From Gaiellasilicea sp963763755 (GTDB lineage: Bacteria > Actinomycetota > Thermoleophilia > Gaiellales > Gaiellaceae), in contig CAVXQE010000004.1 in assembly GCA_963763755.1 (NCBI GenBank), positions 220,163-284,162 of the forward strand: a stretch of DNA of 64,000 nt, given 5' to 3'. The notes under the pieces are model-generated. The model was not told the DNA's origin, ran no database searches, and worked only from the letters and a program-made list of their open reading frames with translations. Position 1 is the stretch's first letter. Every line of letters begins with the position of its first letter. The position numbers were made by a program, and so were the translations under genes. This document shows, in pieces, positions 27,335-35,726 of this stretch.

Positions 27335-27914
27335 GTCTGGGAGGTTGAGAGGAGCGGCACGTCCGAGTCGTGCCGCGTGACGACCCAGCCGTCGTACTTC
27401 CGCAAGCCGTACGGAACGCTGAGAACGACCGTCGTCACGCCGGTGTGCACGATGAAGCGGCCGCACGGGTCGACGAGCTTTCCGCCCTTGGTCAGCCAGA
27501 GCTCGTAGTAGTCCGAGCGGTCCCGGCTCGGCGTGAGCCCGCGGACGACGACGTTCATCGGCCAGTTTCCCGCCTCGTCCTGCGGCAGCACGTCGATCGA
27601 CGCGGTGGCGCCCGCCGCCTGTGCCGTGCCGACCATCGGGATCGACACCACGGCTTCGACGTCGTCGCTGCGGGCGCTCGCGAACCAGCCGGCGCCGAAG
27701 GCGGCCGCCGCGAGCGCAGCCGCGATCAGAGCGAGAGCCATGCGCCGCCGGCGCGGAACGAGCCGCACCGGTTCGGCCGCGGGAGGCGCCTCCAGGCGGA
27801 GGACACCTCGGGCGGCGGGTCGACCGAGAGCAGCAGCGTGTGCACGCGCCGCAGCCGGGATCTCTCCTCGGGATCCTCGATCTCGCCGACGAGCTCGTCG
27901 AAGCGGTCGCTCAT
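27331..27914 (-). CDS. Anti-sigma factor, RskA-like (frameshifted)
   Basis: Membrane-spanning partner of the ECF sigma gene upstream. The cytoplasmic N-terminus reads MSDRFDELVGEIEDPEERSR with no HxxxCxxC zinc motif. A membrane span follows (MALALIAAALAAAAFGAGWF). The outer domain has YYELWLTKGGKLVDPCGRF, typical of RskA C-terminal domains. One shift near 27795. About 193 residues. ATG overlaps the sigma stop. It presumably holds the sigma factor until a signal triggers proteolysis. Confidence 0.8.
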
Positions 27915-28512
27915 CTCAGCTCGTCCTCGAGCAGGTCCGCGAGCCGTGCGAGCGCGCTCCGAGTCCGCGTCTTGATCGTCCCCAGCGGGATGTCGAGGAA
28001 TTCCGCGATCTCGCTTTGCGAGAGGCCGCCCCAGTAGGCGAGCTCGATCACCGGGCGCTCGTGCTCGGGCAGGTGCTCGAGCGCGCATGCACGCGCCAGG
28101 TGAGCCACGACGCCTCCGCGCGGTCGTCCGGACCTCCCTCGCCCGACGGCTCGTCGGGCGCCTCCATCGGCGGCTCGGGCCGTCGCCGCGCGCCGTCGAC
28201 GATCGCGTTGCGGGCGACCGTGTAGAGCCAGGCGCCGCCGCGGCCCCGTTCCGGGTCGTAGCTCGAGGCCGAGCGCCAGATCGCGGCGAACGCATCCTGG
28301 AACGCGTCCTCTGCCCGGCCCCGGTCGCCGAGCCTGCGCAGCGCGAGACCGAGAACCGGCCGCGTATATCGCCGGTAGAGCTCCTCGAACGCGTCGCGAT
28401 CGCCGTTGCCGACGCGCTCGATCAGTTCCCCGTCCGTCGGCTCTTCGCGCGGCACTCCCCTGATGCTTACGACTTCGCTCTCGTAAGGCAAGGAGGGGCG
28501 GTCGATGCTCAT
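27911..28512 (-). CDS. ECF-type RNA polymerase sigma factor (SigK/SigL-like, frameshifted)
   Basis: Region 2: RDAFEELYRRYTRPVLGLAL and RAEDAFQDAFAAIWRSA. Region 4: HERPVIELAYWGGLSQSEIA and IPLGTIKTRTRSALARLADL. One shift near 28100 between them. Corrected about 200 residues. Start ATG 28512; an upstream in-frame ATG at 28530 is possible. Coupled to the RskA-like anti-sigma gene. The regulon is unknown. Confidence 0.88.
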
Positions 28513-28533
28513 CGCTGCGGCCATCCACACGGA

Positions 28534-29193
28534 CTACGCATTGCTGTTCCGCCCGGTTTGCAGCAGACGGCCTCCGTCGACGACGATCGTGGTCCCGGTG
28601 ACGAAGTGTGCACCGGTGAGATAGAGGATTGCGTCGGTGACGTCGTCCGGCGAGCCGATGCGGTCGAGCACCGTCTCGGCTGCTCGCCGCTCTTCCTGTT
28701 CCGGCTCGACGGCGACCGTGCCCGGGGCGACGCCGCAGACCCGCACCTCGGGCGCGAGCGCTCGCGCGAGCACGCGCGTCAGCATCGCCTGGCCGGCCTT
28801 CGCCGCACAGTGCGCCGCGAACGACGGCCACGGCTGGTAGCCCGCGACGTCTTCGACCATGACCACGAGCCCGCCGCTTTCGCGCAGGTGCGGTGCGGCC
28901 GCCTGGGTGACGAAGAAGCTTCCCTTGACCGTCGCTCCGAGCGCAGCGTCGACGTCCTCCTCCGTGACGTCCTCGAAGCGCTTCGGCTCGAATCCGGACG
29001 ACGCGCCGTTGACGACGACGTCCAGGCCTCCGAGCTCGGCGACCGCTCGCTCGACGAGCGCCCTCGCCTCGTCCGCGCGAGAGAGGTCGCCGTCGCGGCT
29101 TCCTGCGGCGACCACCTGCCATCCCTCGCTCCGTAAACGCTCGGCAACCGCGGCGCCGAGCTTGCCGGTGCCGCCGGTGATGAGCGCCCTCAC
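28534..29193 (-). CDS. Short-chain dehydrogenase, pteridine-reductase-like with His in place of catalytic Tyr
   Basis: Rossmann SDR: ITGGTGKLGAAVAERL (NADP(H) glycine motif), VVNGASSGF, and C-terminal ILYLTGAHFVTGTTIVVDGG. At the catalytic YxxxK site the sequence reads AHCAAKAGQ, so His occupies the Tyr position, as in some FolM/pteridine-reductase-like proteins. 219 residues. FolE2, ThyX and the C1-folate genes of this window make a pterin substrate attractive, but this is inference. Confidence 0.82.
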   Translation of the reverse strand: MRALITGGTGKLGAAVAERLRSEGWQVVAAGSRDGDLSRADEARALVERAVAELGGLDVVVNGASSGFEPKRFEDVTEEDVDAALGATVKGSFFVTQAAAPHLRESGGLVVMVEDVAGYQPWPSFAAHCAAKAGQAMLTRVLARALAPEVRVCGVAPGTVAVEPEQEERRAAETVLDRIGSPDDVTDAILYLTGAHFVTGTTIVVDGGRLLQTGRNSNA

Positions 29194-29196
29194 GAC

Positions 29197-29814
29197 CTAC
29201 CCCGGCCGCTTGTCCGCAGCTTCGAAGCGGCGGCCGACCTCGGCCCAGTTGACGACGTTCCACCAGGCCGCAAGGTAGTCAGGGCGACGGTTCTGGTAGT
29301 TGAGGTAGTAGGCGTGCTCCCAGACGTCGATGCCGAGGAGCGGCTCGTCGCTCTCGAGCAGCGGGCTGTCCTGGTTCGGCGTCGACTTGACGGCGAGACC
29401 GGTGCCGTCGTAGACCAGCCAGGTCCAGCCGCTGCCGAAGCGCTTGACGCCGCCGTCGTTGATCACGGTCTTGAGCTCCTCGGTCGAGCCCCAGAGATCG
29501 TCGATCGCCGCCTTCAGGTCGCCCTCGGGCTCGCCGCCGCCGTCCGGGCTCATGATCGTCCAGAAGAGGCTGTGATTCGCGTGGCCGCCGGCGTTGTTCC
29601 GCACTGCGGCCTGGATCGCGTCGGGCATCGCGGCGAGGCTCGCGAGCACCGACTCGACGTTGTTGCCGGCCCACTCGGTTCCCTCGAGGGCCTTGTTCGC
29701 GTTGTCGACGTACGCCTGATGATGCTTGGAGTGGTGGATCTCCATCGTGCGCGCATCGATCGTCGGCTCGAGCGCGTCGTACGCGTAGGGAAGGTCAGGG
29801 AGAGTGAACGGCAT
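29197..29814 (-). CDS. sodA: Superoxide dismutase, Fe/Mn type
   Basis: Dismutates superoxide. Metal ligands are visible: His in EIHHSKHHQAYV, His in GGHANHSLFW, and Asp/His in IDVWEHAYYLNYQNRR. 205 residues, intact. Metal (Mn or Fe) cannot be fixed by eye. Divergent from a second, distinct SOD-family gene with 80 bases between them, so the two may share control. Confidence 0.95.
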   Translation of the reverse strand: MPFTLPDLPYAYDALEPTIDARTMEIHHSKHHQAYVDNANKALEGTEWAGNNVESVLASLAAMPDAIQAAVRNNAGGHANHSLFWTIMSPDGGGEPEGDLKAAIDDLWGSTEELKTVINDGGVKRFGSGWTWLVYDGTGLAVKSTPNQDSPLLESDEPLLGIDVWEHAYYLNYQNRRPDYLAAWWNVVNWAEVGRRFEAADKRPG

Positions 29815-29894
29815 GCGCGACTCCTTCGTCTCGGCAACTGGGTGGAAGGATATGCTCCGCGCCGTTCCCGCCGAGTGATGATGTGGAGGTATGG

Positions 29895-30506
29895 ATGTCG
29901 AGTTACGAGGAGATCAGGCCCCGCGAGCTGAAGCCGGCCCTGCTGGAGCTGGACGGGATCTCTCGCGCGTCCGTCGAGGCCCACTACAAGCTCTACCAGG
30001 GCTACGTGAACAAGCGGAACGAGATTCTCGGCAAGCTCGCCGCCGCCGATCCCGGCACCGCGAACCAGATCTATTCAGATTTCCGCGCGCTCAAGGTCGA
30101 CCTTTCCTTCGCGGTCGGCGGGATCAAGAACCACGAGGTCTACTTCGAGCACCTCGGCGGCGACGGCGGCGATCCCGGCGGTCCGATCGCCGATCTGATC
30201 AAGCGCGACTTCGGCTCGACCGACGCGTGGCGCACGGATCTGAAGGCGACAGGGATGGCCGGGCGCGGCTGGGCCTGGACTGCCTACGACTGGGACGAGG
30301 GGCGGCTCTTCAACTACCTCGGCGACGCTCAGAACACGTTCCCGATCTGGAATGCCACCCCGCTGATCGCGCTCGACGTCTACGAGCACGCCTACTTCCT
30401 CGACTTCCAGACCGACCGCGGGGCCTACATCGACGTCTTCTTCAACAACCTGGACTGGGCTGTCGTGAACGACTGGGTCTCGAAGTACCAGATTCCACTG
30501 AAGTGA
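29895..30506 (+). CDS. Divergent superoxide dismutase-family protein
   Basis: Fe/Mn-SOD fold of a divergent type. All four metal ligands can be placed: His in VEAHYKLYQGYV, His in GIKNHEVYFEHL, Asp and His in LDVYEHAYFLDFQ. The usual HHxKHH becomes AHYKLYQ, and the DVWEHAYY motif has Tyr for Trp. 203 residues from the second ATG, which follows GTGGAGGT. Its close paralogue forms the C-terminal half of the YceI fusion at 32662-33807. Activity as a dismutase is plausible but not assured. Confidence 0.82.
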   Translation: MSSYEEIRPRELKPALLELDGISRASVEAHYKLYQGYVNKRNEILGKLAAADPGTANQIYSDFRALKVDLSFAVGGIKNHEVYFEHLGGDGGDPGGPIADLIKRDFGSTDAWRTDLKATGMAGRGWAWTAYDWDEGRLFNYLGDAQNTFPIWNATPLIALDVYEHAYFLDFQTDRGAYIDVFFNNLDWAVVNDWVSKYQIPLK

Positions 30507-30514
30507 CGTAGGCG

Positions 30515-31118
30515 ATGACTTCGGCCCTCGTCGTCCTTGGCGGCTACCTGCTGGGGTCGATGCCGTTCGGGTACTGGGTCGTCCTGCTCGTCAAAGGCGA
30601 GGACATCCGCAAGGTGGGCAGCGGCAACATCGGTGCGTCGAACGTGTGGCGGACCTACGGACGCTGGCTCGGGATCCCGATCGTGGTGCTCGACGTGGCG
30701 AAGGGCTTCGTGCCGGCGCTCGTGGGCGCGCTCCTCGTCGGCGAGCTGACAGCCGTGCTCGCCGGCGGCGCCGCGATGCTCGGGCACTGGCGGCCGCTCT
30801 TCCTCCGCTTCCAGAAGGGCGGGAAGACGGTGGCCACCGGGGGCGGCGTGTTTCTCGGCGCAGCTCCGCTCCTCGGCTTGATCGGGGTCGCGGTCTGGAT
30901 CGTCGTCTTTCTCATCTCTCGCTACGCGTCGCTGGCCTCGATCGTGGCCGCCCTCTCGTTGCCGATCCTGGGGGTCGTGCTCGGCGAGCCGTGGCCGATC
31001 ATCGTCTTCAGCGTCGATCGCGGCAGTCGGCGTCCTCCTCCTGCACAAGGCGAACATCGCCCGCCTGCGGGCGGGAACCGAGAGCCGATTCCGGCTCCGG
31101 CGCGCGTCGTCTGCCTAG
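30515..31118 (+). CDS. plsY: Acyl-phosphate:glycerol-3-phosphate acyltransferase PlsY (frameshifted near the end)
   Basis: Integral membrane acyltransferase that starts phospholipid synthesis. Motif 1 VGSGNIGASNVWRTYGR, motif 2 AMLGHWRPLFLRFQKGGKTV with following GGG, and motif 3 AALSLPILGVVLGE. One shift near 31015 gives the normal C-terminus with LLLHKANIARLRAGTESRF. About 200 residues. 3' end overlaps folE2 by 4 bases. Confidence 0.92.
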
Positions 31119-32080
31119 AGTCGGAGCCAGTCCGCGAGTGAGGTGTGCTGCTCCGGCGGCGTGCCGGACTCGAGCTCCGCGCGCAGCTCCCCGACTGTCC
31201 CCTCGCGCTCGGCGAGGACGTCGTGGGCGTGGATCGTCTCGAAGTTGATCTGACGCGCGAAGAGGAAGTCGCCGTCGGTGAGCTCGGGCATCGCGTCGAG
31301 AGCGCCCTTGAGCGAGAGCCGGACCGAGTCCTCGACGAAGCGCGGCTGCAGGTGGGCGTGCTCGACGACGAACAGCTCGTCGGGCCGCTTCAGCAGCTCG
31401 TAGATCGGCGCGCTCATCGACGCCTGGACGATCGTGACGAGGTCGTTGGCGTCCAGCTGGCGCTCGGTCCCGACGTAGAGCGATCCCTTACCGCGCTGGT
31501 TGTGCGTCGCGAGGGGAACGAGATCGAGGATCCGGTCGACGTCCTCGTAGCCGGCCTCGGCCAGCCGCTCGGCGGCCCGCCCGCGAATCAGTCCTTGCGC
31601 GCACGGGCAGGCGTTGATCCCCGTCGCCTCGACCCCGACGACGCGGCGCACCCCGTCGGCCGTCGCCGCCGCGATCCCGACCAGCGAGACCATCTCCTGC
31701 GTCGAGAGCTTGCTCACCGGCGTCGTCCGGCGCACCGGCCAGCGCGCGGTGATCCGCGCCTCCGCGCGAAGCGCGCTCTGGCGGCCGACGATGTGCTGCG
31801 CGATGTGCTCGGCGAGCGACTCGATGTGCAGCGCCTCGGTCCCCACGACCGACTCGATCGCCTCCTCGAACAACTCCGGGAAGCGCGACATGTGCACGCC
31901 CTTCTGCTCCTGTGAGAGGTCGACGGTGCACTCGATCTCGGCCGCCATCACCGTCTGGTGCCCCTCGTGGCTCACGCGCACGGCCTTCTGGACGCCGGTG
32001 ACGCCGGCGCGCGTCAGCGAGAGTCGCACCTCCGGCGTCGAGGCCTGGAGATCGGGGGTGGCGCTTGAGATCTCCGTCAT
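31115..32080 (-). CDS. folE2: GTP cyclohydrolase FolE2 (type IB)
   Basis: Converts GTP to 7,8-dihydroneopterin triphosphate for folate. Family stretches are CTVDLSQEQKGVHMSRFPEL, TGINACPCAQGL (metal-site Cys) and DLVPLATHNQRGKGSL. 321 residues, intact. FolE2 is the alternative cyclohydrolase often used under zinc limitation. The start codon overlaps the HisKA-like gene on the other strand. Confidence 0.94.
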   Translation of the reverse strand: MTEISSATPDLQASTPEVRLSLTRAGVTGVQKAVRVSHEGHQTVMAAEIECTVDLSQEQKGVHMSRFPELFEEAIESVVGTEALHIESLAEHIAQHIVGRQSALRAEARITARWPVRRTTPVSKLSTQEMVSLVGIAAATADGVRRVVGVEATGINACPCAQGLIRGRAAERLAEAGYEDVDRILDLVPLATHNQRGKGSLYVGTERQLDANDLVTIVQASMSAPIYELLKRPDELFVVEHAHLQPRFVEDSVRLSLKGALDAMPELTDGDFLFARQINFETIHAHDVLAEREGTVGELRAELESGTPPEQHTSLADWLRL

Positions 32081-32652
32081 GCGGTTACGCTAGCAGCGCT
32101 CTGGATGCCGATTTCGCACGCCTCGTCTCGCTCGCCTGTCACGACCTCCGGACACCGCTCGCCACGGTGCAGGGGTTCGCGAAGACGATGGTCCGCCTCG
32201 AGCAACTCGAAGAGGACAAGCTCAAGCGCTATCTCGGCCTCATCGACAGCGCGTCCGACGAGCTCGCGGTCCTGCTCGAGCTGCTCTCGCTCGCGGCCAG
32301 GATCGAGGGTGGCCGCTACGAGCCGGTGACTCGTGAGGCCGACTCGCTCGAGCTGGCGCCCGCCGGCTCGACCGGGACCGGCGCGACAGTCATCGTCGAT
32401 CCCGATGCGGTCGAGCGCTCGCTCGCGGCGCTCCAGTTCGCCGCCGCGCGGCACGGCGCCACCGAGGTAGAGGTCACCGTCGACGGGCCGAACGTGGTGT
32501 TCGCGCCCGTGGCCGAGAGCGCGGCTCCGATCGTCCTCGGCGAGGAGCAGCGGGACCTCGGCGCGGCGGTCGCCGTGATGCTCATCCGCGCGCTCGGCGG
32601 CGGGGTGGCCCTCGAGGGCGAGCGGCTCACCGTCACACTGCCCACCGCCTAG
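32065..32652 (+). CDS. HisKA-like histidine kinase fragment/phosphotransfer protein without a clear ATP site
   Basis: The H box LVSLACHDLRTPLATVQGF, a normal HisKA phospho-acceptor site, is followed by a dimerisation helix pair. The C-terminal half (VDPDAVERSLAALQFAAARH...) resembles a HATPase fold in order, but N, G1 and G2 box motifs are not recognisable. 195 residues, no sensor or membrane span. Only TTG 32065 is a conventional in-frame start, overlapping folE2 by 16 bases, while CTG near 32099 is another option. Could be a degenerate kinase or phosphotransfer protein. Confidence 0.65.
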   Translation: MRSPSCGYASSALDADFARLVSLACHDLRTPLATVQGFAKTMVRLEQLEEDKLKRYLGLIDSASDELAVLLELLSLAARIEGGRYEPVTREADSLELAPAGSTGTGATVIVDPDAVERSLAALQFAAARHGATEVEVTVDGPNVVFAPVAESAAPIVLGEEQRDLGAAVAVMLIRALGGGVALEGERLTVTLPTA

Positions 32653-32661
32653 GGTCTGCCG

Positions 32662-33807
32662 ATGTCGCTCCCGGCAGGCACGCACACGCTCGGGCCCGAG
32701 CACGGCACCCTCGCCGTCAGGACCGGGCGCACCGGTGCCGCCGCGAAGGCCGGGCACGATCTCCTACTTCACGTCGGCGCCTGGCAGGCGACGCTCGAGG
32801 TCGGTGAGGATCCTGCGCAGACCAGCATCGTGCTCGACGTCGATCCCACATCTCTTCGGGTACGCGAGGGCACCGGCGGGATGCAGCCGCTCGGCGCCGA
32901 TGACAAGGCGAACATCCAGACGACGATCAATGACGAGGTCTTGAAAGGTCAGGCGATCGAATTCCGCTCGAGCGCGGTGCAGCCCGCAGCCGGGGGCAGC
33001 CGGCTCGGCGTGCGAGGCGATCTGACGCTCCTCGGCGAGACCCGGCCGATCGCGTTCGACCTCCTCGTCGCTGACGGCACGCTCCGGAGCAGCGTCGTCG
33101 TCAAGCAGAGCGAATGGGGCATGACGCCCTACTCGGCGCTGTTCGGCGCCTTGAAGGTCTCGGACGAGGTCGAGGTCGAGCTGGACGCCGGGCTGCTGCC
33201 ACGTGCGGAGGAACCGGCGGCGCGCTACGAGCGGATCAAGCCGCGCGAGCTGAAGCCGGCGCTCCTGGAGCTCGAGTGGATCTCCCGTGCCTCGATCGAG
33301 GCGCACTACAAGCTCTACGAGGCGTACGTGAAGAAGCGGAACGAGATCCTCGGAAGACTCGACGCCGCCGGCCCGGACGAGTTGCGGGAGCTGAAGGTCG
33401 ATCTCTCGTTCGCGGTCGGCGCGATCAAGAACCACGAGGTCTACTTCGAGCATCTCGGCGGTGAGGGCGGTGAGCCGGACGGCGCGTTCGCCGTGTTGAT
33501 CGAGCGCGACTTCGGTTCGGCCCAGGCATGGCGCACGGATCTGAAGGCGACGGGGATGGCCGGCCGCGGCTGGGCCTGGACCGCGTACGACTGGGACGTC
33601 GGCCGGCTCTTCAACTACGTCGGCGATGCGCAGAACGGCTTTCCGATCTGGAATGCGACGCCGCTGATCGCGCTCGACGTCTACGAGCACGCCTACTTCC
33701 TCGACTTCCAGACCGACCGCGGCGCGTACGTCGACGCGTTCTTCGCGAACCTCGATTGGGCCGTCGTGAACGGCTGGATCTCGCAGTACGAGATCCCGTT
33801 GGCCTAG
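32662..33807 (+). CDS. YceI-domain/superoxide dismutase-domain fusion protein
   Basis: Two domains in one intact 381-residue chain. Residues 1-180 match YceI-type lipocalin-like barrels (GHDLLLHVGAWQATLEV, LRVREGTGGMQPLGADD, GDLTLLGETRPIAFDLLV). A short linker RAEEPAAR follows, then residues 189-381 form a divergent Fe/Mn SOD, nearly the same as the stand-alone protein at 29895-30506 (shared IKNHEVYFEHLGG, WRTDLKATGMAGRGWAWTAY, LDVYEHAYFLDFQTDRGAY). Metal ligands are conserved. No signal peptide seen. A quinone/lipid-binding barrel joined to a SOD suggests protection of, or action on, a lipid-soluble redox molecule. This is inference. Confidence 0.85.
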   Translation: MSLPAGTHTLGPEHGTLAVRTGRTGAAAKAGHDLLLHVGAWQATLEVGEDPAQTSIVLDVDPTSLRVREGTGGMQPLGADDKANIQTTINDEVLKGQAIEFRSSAVQPAAGGSRLGVRGDLTLLGETRPIAFDLLVADGTLRSSVVVKQSEWGMTPYSALFGALKVSDEVEVELDAGLLPRAEEPAARYERIKPRELKPALLELEWISRASIEAHYKLYEAYVKKRNEILGRLDAAGPDELRELKVDLSFAVGAIKNHEVYFEHLGGEGGEPDGAFAVLIERDFGSAQAWRTDLKATGMAGRGWAWTAYDWDVGRLFNYVGDAQNGFPIWNATPLIALDVYEHAYFLDFQTDRGAYVDAFFANLDWAVVNGWISQYEIPLA

Positions 33808-33813
33808 TCCGAG

Positions 33814-34275
33814 CTAGTCCGCGTAGACGGTCTGCGCGTCGAGACCGCCCTCGACTCCCGGCGGCAGGGCGCCGGTGCCGTGGGCGTAGAGGGCGATGTC
33901 CTCGACCGTCTTGACCTGCGTCGGGTCGCTTCCGTCTGCGTGAGCCCACGCCCCGTTGAGCCACTTGAGGCTCTCCGGCGAGGTCTCCAGCGCCATGCCC
34001 GCCAGCAGCTGCCCCTTGGCGCGGATCTTCTCAGCGGCTCCCGCGATCGCAGCTGCGGTGCCCTCGGACGGGCTCGTGTTGTAACCGTGACCCACCCCGA
34101 ACCGGTCGGTGTCCGCCGCGACGACCTTGACGTCGAGTGCGGGAACGCCGAGCTCGTCGGCGACGAGCCGCGCGTACTGCGGCTCCTTCCCGTCGGACTC
34201 GGTCGTCAGGCTGAGCACCATCTTCCCGGTCGGGTGCACGCGCAGAAAGACTGCTCGGTAAGCCTCGTTAGCCAT
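33814..34275 (-). CDS. Free-standing domain related to the molybdenum-binding CoxL/xanthine dehydrogenase large subunit
   Basis: 153 residues aligning by eye with a middle part of the CoxL encoded upstream: FLRVHPTGKMVLSLTTESDG corresponds to DLRVHPSGKAVVSISCQPQG, and PPGVEGGLDAQTVYAD to MPEGMEGGLDAQVIYDP. It lacks the FeS, FAD and most of the Mo-site sequence. The ATG overlaps the preceding 58-residue gene by 8 bases, so it is the last gene of the cox operon, not an isolated fragment. It could be a regulatory or assembly copy of the domain. Function unknown. Confidence 0.72.
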   Translation of the reverse strand: MANEAYRAVFLRVHPTGKMVLSLTTESDGKEPQYARLVADELGVPALDVKVVAADTDRFGVGHGYNTSPSEGTAAAIAGAAEKIRAKGQLLAGMALETSPESLKWLNGAWAHADGSDPTQVKTVEDIALYAHGTGALPPGVEGGLDAQTVYAD

Positions 34276-34444
34276 CCTTGCCGCTCCTCTCGTTCGCGAG
34301 GCGCCGGCGCTCCTGGTGGGCGGTCAGCGCGTTGTGCTCTTCCAGATCGCAGAAGGCGGGCTGTGGCCCGCCAAGCGGGTTCGCGGGCACCGCGGGTCGC
34401 TCGCAGCCCGGGTAGATGCACGTCTTCGCCGCGGTCTCACTCAT
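34268..34444 (-). CDS. Small Cys/His protein in the cox operon (58 residues)
   Basis: Reads MSETAAKTCIYPGCERPAVP, then ANPLGGPQPAFCDLEEHNAL and a charged helical tail. The CxxxxC ... CxxxxH arrangement could bind zinc. Start ATG overlaps the coxE stop and its TAA overlaps the next ATG, so it is locked in frame with both neighbours. That is strong evidence for a real gene. No family recognised. Confidence 0.7.
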   Translation of the reverse strand: MSETAAKTCIYPGCERPAVPANPLGGPQPAFCDLEEHNALTAHQERRRLANERSGKDG

Positions 34445-35726
34445 CGGTCACCCAGCCCGGCGTGATCTTGCCGCGGCTCGGTCCGTGCCCGCTCGGCATC
34501 CCGACCGAGCTGCCCGCGACCGGGGTGGCGCTGGCCCACGGCTCGACCTCGTCGGCCTCGACTGTGGGTGCGTCCCGGTCCCATGCCACCGCCCCGATCG
34601 CTTCGACGACCTCCCCGAGCGCGGCGAAGCTGTGGCCGCTCACGAGCGCGTCGCAGTGCGGCAGCGCGGCCACCATGCCACCCGACTGCACGGAGAAGTC
34701 GTCGGCGCCGACCCGCGGATTGACCCAGACGATCCGGTGCGCCAGCCGCGCGAGTCGCTCCATCTCGCGCCCCACGAGCTTCGGGTCGCCTCGCTCCCAG
34801 CCGTCGGACAGGATCACGATCACCGCGCCGCGGGCCATCCCGCGACGTCCGTGCTTGTCGTTGAACTCCCGCAGCGCGTCACCGATCCTGGTGCCGCTCG
34901 ACCAGTCGGGTGCGGCGGCCGCTGCTCGCTGGATCGCAAGCTCCGGGTTACGGGCCGCCAGCGCCCGCGTCAGGCGGGTCAGCCGCGTGGCGAACACGAA
35001 GGCCTCCGCGTTCGGGCCGCTGCCTGCGGCACAGGCCAGGAACTGCAGGTAGGCGCGCGCGTACGGCTCCATCGAGCCGGAGATGTCGCAGAGCAGCACG
35101 AGCCTCCGGCGGGCGAGGCGCCGGTGTCGGCGTGCGAGCCGGATCGGGTGGCCGCCCGTCCGAAGGCTGGCGCGCAGCGTCCGCCGCATGTCGATGCGCT
35201 CCCCGTGGCGGCCCTTCTCGTAGCGGCGGGTGCGCCGCAGCGGAGTTGCCAGCTCCAGACGCGTCATCAGCCGGTAGAGCTGCGCCAGCTCGTGCGGCTC
35301 GAGAACGTCGAAGCTCTTGCGTCTCAGCAACTCCTCGTCGCTGGCCAGCGCCAGCGGCACCTCGAGCTCGGCCGGTTCCTCGTCCTCGTCGCGGTCGCTC
35401 GACGGTGACGACGACAGGCCGGCGAGCGGTGAGGCGACCGTCTGCGGGTCGTCGAGCTCGAGGTCCCGGTCCTGCGCTGCACCGCCGAAGACCGAGAAGA
35501 ACACCGCGTCGAAGGCCTTGACCTGCACCGGATCGGACACGAACACCGCCCGAGCGGTCCAGTACAGCCGTCGGCGCGTGATCGGCTCGACGAGTGCGAG
35601 CGCTCGGGCGAAGTCGGCGGCGCGTGCCGGAGTGACGGGCACGCCGGCGTCGCGCAGGCGCCGGCTCAAGGCGCCAACGAGCGGCGGGAGGTCGAGGTCG
35701 ATCGTCTCGACCCCGAAGTCAGTCAC
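34437..35726 (-). CDS. coxE: CoxE-like von Willebrand factor A domain protein
   Basis: VWA protein (VWA_CoxE/DUF58-like) working with the MoxR ATPase CoxD to mature the CO dehydrogenase active site. MIDAS motif LLCDISGSMEP, and VIVILSDGWERGDPKLVGRE later in the VWA fold. An N-terminal helical part (RAVFVSDPVQVKAFDAVFF) is typical of CoxE. 429 residues, GTG start overlapping coxD by 8 bases. Intact. Confidence 0.9.
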   Translation of the reverse strand: MTDFGVETIDLDLPPLVGALSRRLRDAGVPVTPARAADFARALALVEPITRRRLYWTARAVFVSDPVQVKAFDAVFFSVFGGAAQDRDLELDDPQTVASPLAGLSSSPSSDRDEDEEPAELEVPLALASDEELLRRKSFDVLEPHELAQLYRLMTRLELATPLRRTRRYEKGRHGERIDMRRTLRASLRTGGHPIRLARRHRRLARRRLVLLCDISGSMEPYARAYLQFLACAAGSGPNAEAFVFATRLTRLTRALAARNPELAIQRAAAAAPDWSSGTRIGDALREFNDKHGRRGMARGAVIVILSDGWERGDPKLVGREMERLARLAHRIVWVNPRVGADDFSVQSGGMVAALPHCDALVSGHSFAALGEVVEAIGAVAWDRDAPTVEADEVEPWASATPVAGSSVGMPSGHGPSRGKITPGWVTDE

